The notes under the pieces were generated by a model. It was not told where the DNA came from and made no database searches. It worked only from the letters and a program-made list of their open reading frames with translations. From contig OX442433.1 in assembly GCA_949361645.1 (NCBI GenBank), positions 790,110 to 854,109 of the forward strand: a stretch of 64,000 nt of DNA. Direction: 5' to 3'. The translations under genes and the position numbers were made by a program. Position 1 is the stretch's first letter, and each line of letters opens with the position of its first letter. The stretch is from Spongilla lacustris. Lineage: Eukaryota; Porifera; Demospongiae; Spongillida; Spongillidae. Positions 39,801 to 46,500 of this stretch are shown here, one piece after another.

Positions 39801-42286
39801 GCCAACCTTCTTTGTCCTTCTTCTCTGGCAGTGCAGGCCTCACAGGTGAGGCTGCAACTGGCTCTTGTGTGACTGCAGTAGTGGTGACAGGAACACTATC
39901 CACATGGCTCTCAACCTCCACCTTCCCAAACACTTCATTGTTATTCTCTACAGTTGACAACAGTTTCTCTCCATCACTGGCTTTCAACAGAAATATAGGT
40001 ATGGCACTGTCCTGAGGCCACTGTTGTGCCTCAACCACCAAGTCATCTCTGGTATTCACAACTACTATAGCCTTTGCATGAGCACTCTGGAACTCATCCA
40101 CCAGTTGAACCAAGTCCATGCCTTCTTTGAGCTGTAGGCAGCATATGTGCTCACCTTCTGTATGTTCATGTTCCTCCTCAGTCACTATTAACTTCCAGTC
40201 AACAGGTCTTGAGTCACCAGCATGTCCATATGTGTAATTAATTGGCTGGCCCACATTCTGTACTTTAATTTTCAGACCTAAGATGAAAGTGGCAAGTAGC
40301 TATATATTAAAACATTATGCAAACAGGAGCATACAGTTACCAGAGCACATCAAGGAGATAAACCACATGTTTCATTGCCCCACAAATTCTGCACAAAATG
40401 AGCTTTTCAATCAGGGGTTGAAATTTGATTTCAATAATTATTATACAGGTGATCCAATAACATTTATACTAGGTGGTTAGATAATTTTATCAAAACCCTT
40501 ATATTCCGCCTTTGGTTTCAAATCACCAACTTTATTTGTTGGAATTGCAAGTCATTTTGCAGAGTATAACAAATATTACATATAATCATTACACTTTTAA
40601 TTTCTTTTTTCAATTACCATAGAGTAATTGTACCAAGCCCCCCCCCCCCCCCCCCCCCCCCCCCCCCTTCGCCCCATGTAAAAAAACTTAGAGTTACACC
40701 AATTCAAAATTTTCTATTATCCTGTTTGGATATAATATTTACGATTCATATTTCCATAACGTAGTACAAACGTTTATTTTACGATGCCTCAGCCTCGATT
40801 TTATATGCCTATGGTTCAGCTGTATACCTGTGAACCTCACCTACCCCTACCCCCCCATACACATCCCAGTACTTAAGGCCTCCTCCCAAGTTATTTCATA
40901 ACACAGTTCTGGTGGGGGAGGAAGAAACTGAGAACGCTGCCCTCTCGATGATCATTTACATGTAATTGCAATGTACAAATCCTCGGTACAAACCGATTTT
41001 TATATCTTCTTTATTATTATTTTTCATTATATGCCTTCTAACTTCCTGCTTCTTTTACGTGTATGCCCAAATATATCTGTTTAAAAATTATCGTTGCCAA
41101 GCAATGCATATCGGTTTTCATCATTATTACTGGTCGTTGCGCCTACACCTATAATACGGGCTATATCAATTTTGAGGTATAACCAGCGCCGGGTTAACCG
41201 GGGCACAGGTGGTGCGAAAGCACCAGGCCCACAGACAATAGGGAGGGGCCCATTAATCCACATATGTGCACGCTTATCATCTATGAATTTAAATTAATAA
41301 AACATTATTATAAATCAGCGTGCGCGCCGACATCGCTTTCGACGAGTGAACATCACAATTTAATCATCGGCATAGACCATTTATTTCCCATTGCCAATTG
41401 CGCACTTATTTACTAAGTAGTCTGTTACCATCTCCAGCATCTTTGGAGCTCACATTCGTGTCAAAAACCGGTGCATTTCTGAATATATGCTTTGCACTTT
41501 AAATTTATTTAACGCTTACTTGTACTGTTGAGTTGTACTGTTGAGTGATCGATCATTCAGCCACCTTTGAGGCTTATTATCAATATCTGTCTGGCAAATA
41601 TTGAGAATAGAATACATCCAAACTAGGCTTGTTCGTCAGATCGTCGTATTTATAAAGCCGGCTATTTTATAGTGCACAGCCTGCGTAAGTCACATCAATC
41701 GGTGATTTAGTCTGTTATTGATGTATATGTACTGTTGCAAATCAAGTAACATGCATACAATTGTATGGTGATAAAAAATGCGGGACGATTTTGAAATCAT
41801 TTAAGCGTTAATTAATATAAGAGAAATAGCCCCCATTAGTAGCATAAGTCTATTTTAATTGCGCTATAGTATAAAAAATGTGTGAAACCATGAGGCTTCA
41901 TAAACTACATTTCTTCGAAAGTTTCCGCGCTTCGCGCGGGATCAAGGGAACTGTGCTTCTCGTACACCGTCCCCCTGCCTAGAAACTGTCCTTCCTGGAT
42001 ACGCCAATGCTAAATAATTTATACGACCCTGTGTGGGAGGCAGGATTGCCCCACTTTTTTTACTCCCAGGGGTCCACAAGAGTTACCCTGCGTCAGGCCC
42101 ATTAAACGGTTAATCCGGCACTGGGTATAACTATAAGTATGACTGCGATAGGCTATGAAACTAACCGTCATGAACTGGGCTCAGGACCACTGGACCAGTC
42201 TGAGGTTGTGCTGGGCCTTCTTTCCTTTCAGGCTTCGGTGACAGTCTGCACTCCTCCACATCATCATTATTACTGTTTTCAGCCAT
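1..42286 (-). CDS. RNF213-like giant AAA+ protein, about 50 exons, 3' end off the left edge
   Basis: A single minus-strand gene can be followed exon by exon from a start codon at 42,284-42,286 to a last visible exon at 1-64. About 2,120 codons precede the assembly gap and about 2,520 follow it, against about 5,200 residues in human RNF213. Recognisable RNF213 hallmarks are the motif YHSLGLFAA and the LITAQLQHEEYNE segment (29.4-29.6 kb), the split P-loop GNAGDGKT (24.0 kb), the Walker B FMDEAG (21.3 kb), the NRFEKY segment (20.2 kb) and the C-terminal LAGKPLLES segment (1.1 kb). The family is known as a dynein-like AAA core fused to a ubiquitin ligase in cytosol and on lipid droplets. Nearly all splice sites found by eye keep phase. 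A RING and an RZ finger are not visible. Exons near the (CA)n repeat at 5.3-5.7 kb are the least certain. Confidence 0.88.
2401..3847 (-). other. RNF213 intron, nothing recognised
   Basis: A 1.45-kb intron between two C-terminal exons. I looked for a zinc-finger exon on the minus strand and for inverted repeats and saw neither. Confidence 0.5.
5376..5471. repeat. (CA)n microsatellite
   Basis: About 96 bases of CA repeats with two single-base interruptions, inside an RNF213 intron between the exons near 5,500-5,601 and 5,224-5,310. It makes the neighbouring splice sites hard to place by eye. Confidence 0.97.
6982..7160. mobile_element. Small MITE-like inverted repeat element, about 180 bp
   Basis: ACAGTATCGTCCAGAGCC then TTAATTATTCACATGCATGC at the left are matched in inverted order by GCATGTGAATAATTAA and AGCTCTGGAAGGTACTGTA at the right. 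Just before it, 6,935-6,967 is a 33-base palindrome (AATTGGGACAG...GTCCCAATT) that looks like the joined termini of foldback family 1. Confidence 0.78.
7744..8537. mobile_element. 794-bp near-perfect foldback element (family 1)
   Basis: Ends TATATGGGACAGTGTCCA and TGGACACTGTCCCATATA are perfect inverted copies, and the two arms pair almost throughout (about 370 bases each) around a centre near 8,135. Internal landmarks such as GGAGACACAGTTGA and CGTACGAGTGTTG recur in inverted copy. It has no protein with known motifs. It lies 38 bases from the RNF213 exon at 8,575-8,691. Confidence 0.88.
8575..12700 (-). CDS. RNF213-like gene, exons of the post-AAA / E3-module region
   Basis: Exons: 12,473-12,700; 11,967-12,364; 10,667-11,906; 9,895-10,608; 8,850-9,212; 8,575-8,691. 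The 1,240-nt exon contains SAQVLLLIANM and FVLLLHFPP, matching the RNF213 segment after the AAA ring. Junctions are in phase. In vertebrates the C3HC4 RING follows this region. Here exon 9,895-10,608 (ends HFRENGE) joins in phase 0 to exon 8,850-9,212 (begins LKDKCLGLLDV), and the intron between them is almost filled by a degenerate foldback element. Exon 8,850-9,212 has a Cys-rich piece (CANCSSDDC, later GCC), but without the Cys-x-His core of a RING. I conclude the RING is absent or unrecognisable. Confidence 0.8.
9290..9835. mobile_element. Degenerate copy of foldback family 1
   Basis: It starts ATATGGGACAGTTTCCA and shares internal blocks with the copies at 7,744 and 31,161: GTTAACGTTTATGTCATCCA, ACAGAGATAAAGTTGA and GGCATGTTTTCGTGC. 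It has diverged, and the right end lacks the clean inverted terminus. It fills most of the 682-base intron where a RING exon would be expected. Confidence 0.75.
12772..13993. mobile_element. Long foldback element in RNF213 intron
   Basis: The outer left arm at 12,772-12,878 (contains CAGGAAAAAGTTCCTGTTTG) pairs with 13,865-13,993 (contains CAAACAGGAACTTTTTCCTG). Inner arms at about 12,906-13,100 pair with 13,385-13,530 (GGGACAGCCATATCTTT with its complement). The right side holds about 300 extra bases (13,560-13,860), including a TA/CT simple repeat, apparently a later insertion. No coding content. Confidence 0.8.
14281..15866 (+). pseudogene. Reverse transcriptase with C-terminal zinc knuckle and restriction-like endonuclease (dead copy)
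   Basis: One reading frame runs from the QGDPLSMLIYA block through the catalytic YADDSA box (about 14,379) to the stop at 15,866, broken once by TAA at 14,745-14,747. After the RT comes a C-x2-C-x8-H-x4-C knuckle (CDVCGADFTLQHALDC), then RHNEIRD, then LFDVRVIDTD. This order (CCHC, RHN, acidic endonuclease motifs) is that of R2/CRE-type elements with a restriction-enzyme-like endonuclease. The N-terminal half of the RT is missing and the stop codon makes the copy inactive. Clade placement is by motif only. Confidence 0.85.
14281..16003 (+). mobile_element. 5'-truncated non-LTR retrotransposon with 13-bp target duplication
   Basis: The insertion is bounded by AATCAGTTGACTA at 14,268-14,280 and again at 16,004-16,016, a perfect 13-bp target site duplication. 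The left end starts inside the reverse transcriptase (QGDPLS motif) and the right end has a long A-rich tail (15,940-16,003). These are the marks of target-primed reverse transcription with 5' truncation. It lies in the 7.4-kb intron 12,701-20,102 of the RNF213-like gene, in antisense orientation to the host gene. Confidence 0.92.
16160..16320. repeat. Two tandem copies of a 90-base unit
   Basis: ATGCAGAATACGTTTTAA to AACAGAATGTTTCTGAT (16,161-16,222) is repeated with a few changes at 16,251-16,313. Confidence 0.85.
16979..18158. mobile_element. 1.2-kb element with about 35-bp terminal inverted repeats
   Basis: The left end, containing CTGGATACGAAACGCG, and the right end, containing CGCGTTTCGTATCCAG, are inverted copies over about 35 bases including an ACCATAGAT/ATCTATGGT outer part. 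No transposase is recognisable inside. A 138-codon plus-strand open stretch (17,261-17,677) and an 89-codon minus-strand one (17,777-18,046) have no known motif. It lies in the same RNF213 intron as the two retrotransposon copies and is probably a non-autonomous DNA element. Confidence 0.75.
18459..19515 (-). mobile_element. Second non-LTR retrotransposon 3' fragment, opposite orientation
   Basis: On the minus strand an open frame from about 19,510 to the stop at 18,571 is followed by a 3' UTR and a poly(A) tail (T run at 18,459-18,477). The protein carries a Cys/His cluster (CPHCPSCVLDDFGHHSLTC), then VSRHNKLRDVF, RPADVLVP, AAFDLSVTS and IPLVVETYGCWG. This is the same order of knuckle, RHN motif and PD-(D/E)xK-like residues as in the element at 14,281, but from a different family. 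The RT is entirely missing, so it is a 5'-truncated copy with an intact C-terminal frame of about 310 codons. I found no convincing target duplication. Confidence 0.82.
20103..21408 (-). CDS. RNF213-like gene, exons after the gap: Walker B and sensor part of an active-type AAA unit
   Basis: Exons: 20,917 to at least 21,408 (cut by the gap); 20,540-20,779; 20,103-20,465. The first starts in the N's and reads LPINCVVFMDEAGLPEE, a Walker B strand with the Asp-Glu pair intact. SFVAITNHVLDAAKTNRAI follows, matching the position after Walker B of the fourth AAA unit in vertebrate RNF213. The third exon carries APFLNRFEKYRLTH, the conserved end of that unit. Catalytic acid and sensor elements are therefore present; the matching Walker A is not visible because of the gap. 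Splice phases are 0 throughout. Confidence 0.85.
21409..21608. other. Assembly gap of exactly 200 N inside the RNF213-like gene
   Basis: The sequence is N from 21,409 to 21,608. The round length suggests a placeholder rather than a measured gap. The exon at its left edge reads straight into the N's, while the next exon on the right ends at 22,006 with only about 400 bases of intron-like sequence before the gap. The missing coding part, judged from the family's domain order, is an entire AAA unit plus the Walker A of the next. Confidence 0.97.
22006..24104 (-). CDS. RNF213-like gene, exons 20-23: first recognisable AAA unit
   Basis: Exons: 24,029-24,104; 23,758-23,966; 23,230-23,605; 22,006-22,126. 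The Walker A P-loop is split by an intron: exon 20 ends in GNA plus the first base of Gly, and exon 21 continues GDGKTHYIKRQL, giving GNAGDGKT. The strand where a Walker B acid pair would stand reads CAIFFNFTLLP, without Asp-Glu. This fits the known ATP-binding but hydrolysis-poor second AAA unit of vertebrate RNF213 rather than an active unit. Exon 22 contains GWFFFDLLILGYVED and FIIDDEVQLVCKYLKAY, both typical of the family. Exon 23 ends in phase 2 at 22,006 and its continuation lies beyond the assembly gap. Confidence 0.85.
22127..23229 (-). other. RNF213 intron, nothing recognised
   Basis: A 1.1-kb AT-rich intron between exons 22 and 23 with no recognisable element. On the other side of exon 23, a short MITE-like palindrome (TTGATTTCAAG with CTTGAAATCAA) lies at 21,829-21,870. 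Confidence 0.5.
24790..24845. repeat. Poly(C) run followed by poly(G) run
   Basis: C-rich run at 24,790-24,819, then ATTAAAGCT, then G run at 24,830-24,845, so the strand can fold into a GC stem. Other homopolymer tracts: G at 33,264-33,288; C at 40,638-40,667; C at 52,070-52,091; C at 53,846-53,869; C at 54,172-54,191. Confidence 0.93.
26083..26308. mobile_element. Single arm of foldback family 1
   Basis: This stretch matches the right arm of the element at 31,161-31,959 over its length, for example ATACTGGCATGGAGCA, CAAGACCCCAAAATGTA and TTGATAGCCTTAACTGTTCG. It ends AAACTGTCCCATATAT like other family members. The partner arm is missing. Confidence 0.8.
26632..27376. mobile_element. 745-bp foldback element in RNF213 intron
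   Basis: The termini TTTTCCAAACACATATAGTGG and CCACTATGTGTGATTGGAAAA pair with few mismatches. Successive blocks also pair: GGGATTGCACTGCATGACAT with its counterpart, ACACCCTTGAACACCA with its complement, and CTATACAGCAAAGGA with TCCTTTGCTGTATAG. Arms are about 360 bases around a centre near 27,000. Confidence 0.87.
27542..39747 (-). CDS. RNF213-like gene, exons 3-19: N-terminal arm
   Basis: Exons read on the minus strand: 39,578-39,747; 39,399-39,517; 39,184-39,342; 38,519-38,676; 38,378-38,460; 38,165-38,328; 36,473-36,641; 36,198-36,410; candidate 36,049-36,138; 32,961-33,055; 32,635-32,902; 32,522-32,581; 29,224-31,062; 28,832-29,158; 28,638-28,769; 28,171-28,593; 27,729-28,112; 27,542-27,676. 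All junctions keep phase. The 1,839-nt exon at 29,224-31,062 carries the strongest RNF213 similarity (YHSLGLFAA, then FGQQYQLITAQLQHEEYNE and IRLWFSRAE). The exons encode helical repeats matching the elongated N-terminal arm in front of the AAA ring. The 90-nt candidate exon at 36,049 is in phase but not recognisable by content. The donor at 39,183 (GTAATT) is weak. Confidence 0.82.
31161..31959. mobile_element. 799-bp foldback element (family 1 relative)
   Basis: Ends AATTGGGATCGTTCACGAGA and TCTCGTGAACAATCCCAATT are inverted copies and the arms pair almost throughout around a centre near 31,565. It shares GAGATACAGTTGAACAAACT and TGCATGTTTTCACACTCGATT-type blocks with the copies at 7,744 and 9,290. 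Confidence 0.88.
34091..34784. mobile_element. 694-bp foldback nested inside the previous one
   Basis: The left end GCGACGGTAAATC...ATACTGAGGG pairs with the right end CCCTCAGTATAAAAATCG...TCTGTCGC. Further blocks (TGGTGATTGCA with TGCAATCACC, AATGTCACAATTA types) also pair. No coding content. Confidence 0.82.
34935..35005. repeat. Short tandem repeat of TACGTCCG / TCCG units
   Basis: Mixed 4- and 8-base units (CCGTACGTCCGTCCATACGT and similar) over about 70 bases. Tyr-Gly-Arg-Thr-Asp-Gly-Arg reading on the minus strand is a repeat by-product. Confidence 0.9.
35120..35505. repeat. Two direct copies of a roughly 190-base unit
   Basis: CAATTGACCGGTGTTCATT, GTACAGACCGGA, GCGGGCTATT, ACAACAGGTGGT and TCCGTGATTTTTCAC occur in the same order in 35,120-35,322 and 35,323-35,505, with small indels. 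Confidence 0.85.
37107..37642. mobile_element. 536-bp foldback element in RNF213 intron
   Basis: Termini TTAATGTCTAATGTACCGG and CCGGTACATTAGACATTAA are inverted copies. Inner blocks pair too: GTGCACAGAAAATAAAATTA with its counterpart and CTAATTCTTTTTCTC with GAGAAAAAGAATTAG. Arms are about 220 bases. Confidence 0.87.
39807..42286 (-). CDS. RNF213-like gene, exons 1-2: N-terminus with PA-like segment
   Basis: Exon 1 is 42,166-42,286 (starts MAENSNNDDVEEC, polar and disordered). Exon 2 is 39,807-40,277, joined in phase 1. Exon 2 encodes about 157 residues. The stretch from YGHAGDSRP through AIVVVNTRDD to IPIFLLKASDGEKLL has the layout of a protease-associated (PA) domain: a hydrophobic strand, then a VVVN-type strand, then an IP-x-hydrophobic strand followed by a GxxL helix. 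It is followed by a Pro/Thr/Val-rich linker. Vertebrate RNF213 is known for an N-terminal CBM20 carbohydrate-binding module instead, and I see no CBM20 here. The PA assignment is from pattern only; a degenerate unrelated beta domain is the alternative. A 940-bp hAT-like element sits in the intron between the two exons. Confidence 0.75.
41184..42123. mobile_element. Non-autonomous hAT-like DNA transposon (940 bp)
   Basis: The termini CAGCGCCGGGTTAACCG and (inverted) CAGTGCCGGATTAACCG match at 15 of 17 positions. The flanks GGTATAAC (41,176-41,183) and GGTATAAC (42,124-42,131) are a perfect 8-bp target duplication. CAG-start termini with 8-bp duplications are typical of the hAT superfamily. No transposase is visible, so it must have moved in trans. 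It sits in intron 1 of the RNF213-like gene. Confidence 0.9.
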
Positions 42287-43560
42287 GTTAAAATATATCT
42301 CGTGATGTTATATGATTGCGTCATACAAAATGTTGCTAATTAAACGATTACGCGACGCAACGTAGATAATATTTAGACCAGAGCTTACGTGTGGAATTAG
42401 ACCTACATGTAGGTGCAGCGCTATATATATATATCTACATGTATGCATTTAAATAAGAAGCCAGCTAACTATAGACCCTATTCCATTGTGGGTGTATATA
42501 CAAATAAACGTCATAATAATAATATTGTGGGCATATAAACAGAAAACGTCATAAGAATAAACGTTACGTGCGCGCCTAAAATCAAGCATTTTGTAATCGT
42601 ACATACGTCGTCGGTGTATGTTAATGGTTTCGATCTTTTGGCGCAAAGATGATATTTTCAGAAGCTGCAAGTGGATGAAGATGTTTTTCCCCGACCCATA
42701 CGGCATTGTGTTACAAAATGGCCAGATTTACAATTCGGCGATTATTACTATCTGTCTTCCATGCGCAGTATTAATATTTTATTTTAGAGCGCACGTGACG
42801 CTGACGTAAAGTTGATACGCCCACTTTTATGCCGTTATTTGTTTATACGCCCACAATGTATTGTAGATCAGAGAACTAAAACCGAGCGACTAGTCTGGGG
42901 ACCCGACTGATGGTTAGTGCAACTATGGTGCAACCGCGACTAGAAGTAGAAAAATTAGTGCGCTGGGGCTGCAAGCCGCTTCAAGGCGCGCTCACTGTGA
43001 GAAAATACATGAACGGTACTGCCGGGTCAACATCTGCCTTGGACGGCTTGATCGATTTACTCTTCTAATCTACCATTCTCTATCCATGAAGACAATACCG
43101 ACCGCCATCAGTAATGTTTTATGTTCCACCTTGCTGGCTTCTGGTAAAATGTCCTTTAAAACGTACCGGCTAATTTTTGATGTGTAAGTAACAGTCGGCC
43201 CACTGATGGTATAGTCGGTAAGTAGTAGAATCTGCACCATTTACTCTGAGCTAAGCACTTACAGTACATCAATACATGTACGTCATAGCACAATCACCAT
43301 AGTACAATTTTTCAAGTACTCCTCCGCTTTTGCCAATCATAACTACTGCTGAATATTAGCTGGGGGCAGGACTCGTATGATGTCGTATCCATATCATGGC
43401 ATATGGTAAGTGGATTTCGCCAAGGCTACAGTAGCTATGGTTGGCACTGAGCTGAAGACATTTGTACTGTAGATCAATTTTACACCATCAAAGCATTTGT
43501 AACATTTTCCGACCAAATGTTTTAAGATGTCCATTTTCAACAGTAAAATACATAAAACAG
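42287..43560. other. Intergenic region between TRPML 3' end and RNF213-like 5' end
   Basis: Both flanking genes are on the minus strand. The 1.27-kb spacer must hold the RNF213-like promoter. It contains the inverted repeat at 42,484-42,858 and no recognisable gene or RNA. Confidence 0.6.
42484..42858. repeat. Inverted repeat about 200 bases upstream of the RNF213-like start codon
   Basis: CATTGTGGGTGTATATACAA and ATTGTGGGCATATAAACAG at the left pair with TTGTTTATACGCCCACAATG at the right, over arms of about 100 bases. TGACGT/ACGTCA and CACGTGACG motifs occur on both arms (42,508; 42,548; 42,792-42,806). These resemble CRE/ATF and E-box sites, and the repeat probably lies within the promoter. 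Confidence 0.65.
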
Positions 43561-46500
43561 TTACAACCTAACATCCTGTTGGTCACATCCTCTTCTCTTG
43601 ACTATACTTGGATCAACATATCTGAAAATTAAGAACATAAGTATTGTTTGAAGAGTTCATATTATGAACTAGTACACAACAAAATATCACATATCATGAT
43701 ATATAGCAATATCATGCATCTTCGGCCAAAATATAATTTTATACACTGGCTGGCTCAACATAACTCACTTGTTCACACTAATAATATTCTTGAGAGCAAC
43801 TCCATTGGACGTAAGGGCTCCTGAGAAAATAAATCGCCTCACTTCATTCCTTGTGGCACTATCTTGTTTCTGCAAAAACATCAACATTATGTACACAGGT
43901 AGCTATGTTACAACTGTGATTGCCTTTAGTATAGATCAGTGACTACAGTACCAAATACCTGCCACACACAATAGATGGCATGCATAGTAGCCATGAAGTG
44001 ACCACTTTAGTCTATTCCCATAATAACCTGAGATGCTTCATGGGACTCAATGATCAGCGATATGAAGAGGTTCAGGACAGCATAGATGAACAATATCAAG
44101 AAGATGGTGAAGAAGACCTGGCTGAATATGTAAACAGCCTTGTTGTCCCCAAAGTGCATTCCAGTATATGTGGTATAAAGATCATCTCCATTCATCATTG
44201 TGAAGAGAGTGTAGAAGGCAGTGTAAAAGGAAGAGAACTGTCAGATGATCAGACACATGTAAATCACATGACCAACACTGTCCACAGTATATGCAAAATT
44301 ATGAATCCATCTTACCCATTGCCCTACCACAAGCCATCCAAAACTCAAACTCATAATTAACACTACTTAAAAATCCTGTGATAGGGAGAGTCCTATACAT
44401 TAAATCTACCTGCTAAATGAAATATACCAGTACAGTATAGGGGAAAGCCAACAGTAGGTTTATAGGGAGAAGGCCAACAGTATAGGAAGACATACATGTA
44501 CTTGTACTACTCGTGTCACCAATAAATCCTCCCAGGAAACGATGACCACTGACCACACTTATACAAAAGGTTGAAAGATAACATTGGCTTCATCCTTGAA
44601 AGTGGGATCAACTATGAGAATGGTCTTCTTGGGATTACACAGTGACAGAAACAAAGAAACAATGACATTTAGTCCTATGAGCTTGGAGGTGATCAAAGTA
44701 ATGGCTGCATTCTACCAACTGGCACCATGAATCATAATGTTCCAATAATTGATTTCAACTTAACCCTAACCCGTAGCATGCAGAAATGTTAAAAACACTC
44801 TCCACACTTACATACACACATAAATACTCCAGACACATAACCACACATATGCACACACACACATGCACGCACACACACACATACACACATGCACACACAA
44901 ACTCCTCTAGCATAAGAGGTCCACTTCCAATCTATAGTCTGTCCAAATTGCCCAAACACTATAGACTATTTGAGACCCAAGTGAGTGGAAGAAAGAAGTG
45001 ACACAAATGAACACACAAGTACAATACTCACATGCAAAACACATGCACATACACTGCCGCATTTACGCAAGCGGTAAACACGATGTAAACATGAGGTAAA
45101 GGTCTACTGGACCTACGTAGGTCTATACTAGTAGCCTGGACCTAACTACCTACATATAGGGGTATACAGTGGGTTTTTTAGCCAACTTGAATTGGGAGTG
45201 TTCACCAACAATATGAAGAATACACCTAAAGTGGGCACACATATTGTAAATTTATGAATGTATACAATAATATGCCTAAGCTTGGATTGAGGAAATGGTA
45301 CACCACAGACACGCTGCAGTGGTGAATTTCAACCACATTCAGTAGTGACATCCCACTGCATTGTACACTTGTACTTGCCTTGCGATGGTATGGACTGAGG
45401 ACCAGCCACCCAACCATCATGAAGGCCAAGAAGAGGATGCTGGCACAAATGATGAACTTGACGAGCCGGAAAGAAGCTATGTTTAAAGTGCGTGTGAGAG
45501 TCTAAAGAGAAGGAGAGGTACCTTGAACAGAACTGCAATGGTAGGCAGTTAAGTGACTTTACATTAAATTGGCGGAAGTAGCTGAGATAGCCCATCAGAA
45601 CAGTGGCTTGAAGAAGTATCCCCATACCAAGGAATATGGTTATTGCAGTTAGAGAAGTGGGCTACAAAAAATAAAGCAAGATTAAGATCTGACCCATCCA
45701 AAGGAATAAACATATGTAATCAGTTTTCAGGACTTACACTATCATCAGATCTGATCTCCAAAACAATTTTTATGATCGTCCCTGTGATGGTTGAAATATC
45801 ACTGGCAATGTTGTAAATATAATAAACTTTGAAGAGGGGCATTCGTTCCTTCCATGGGAGGCAAATATCCAATTTAGATTGGTAAAAATTTCCCATGGCC
45901 TGTGTTAAATTAAAATAATGGGATATTGGCAAAGAAATGGGTCACATACCTTGGCTAGTTTGAAAGCAGTGTATACAGTTGACAGAGCTGAAATGAAGGA
46001 CACCCCACAGGCTAGTAAGATGAACAAATCGAAGAATATTATGAAAGCATTCAAATCATTCTCCATCGTGCCATCTGTAATAAAGCACATATGCATAAAG
46101 TGTGTAACATTTCACATTGGCTCACTCATGGGCTGATCAGATGGTTCCAAAGTTAGGCTGTACTCGATGATCCCACCACGGATAGCTTCAAAGTGCATCT
46201 TTTTTTTAAACAAATGAACTGCAACTTTGCACCAGTTATAGAAAATCTGGCACTTACAATGAAAGTGAACAAGTAACTTTCTATCTGTGATGGTTGGATG
46301 ACTTGGACACTTCTCACAACAAAGACAACATCCATTTTTACAAACCTGGGGCACATGCCATAAATGTGTTAGATCAATCCTTGATACTGCTTAGAGGTCA
46401 CATTATAATTTAAAATTATCTGGAGAAGACGCTGTGATGACATATAAGTACTGCACACTACAGTGGTATGTGGGCATTGTACACTCCAATGGTATTGTAC

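Noticed and set aside
43000..43100. Possible tRNA gene
   Set aside because: I searched for A and B box patterns and a cloverleaf around the GC-richer patch and could not form one.
44569..44720. Extra TRPML exon on the minus strand (ILIVDPTFKDEANV)
   Set aside because: Family alignment joins SPYHRK directly to FSSFYTAF; the open stretch ends in a stop and has no family match.
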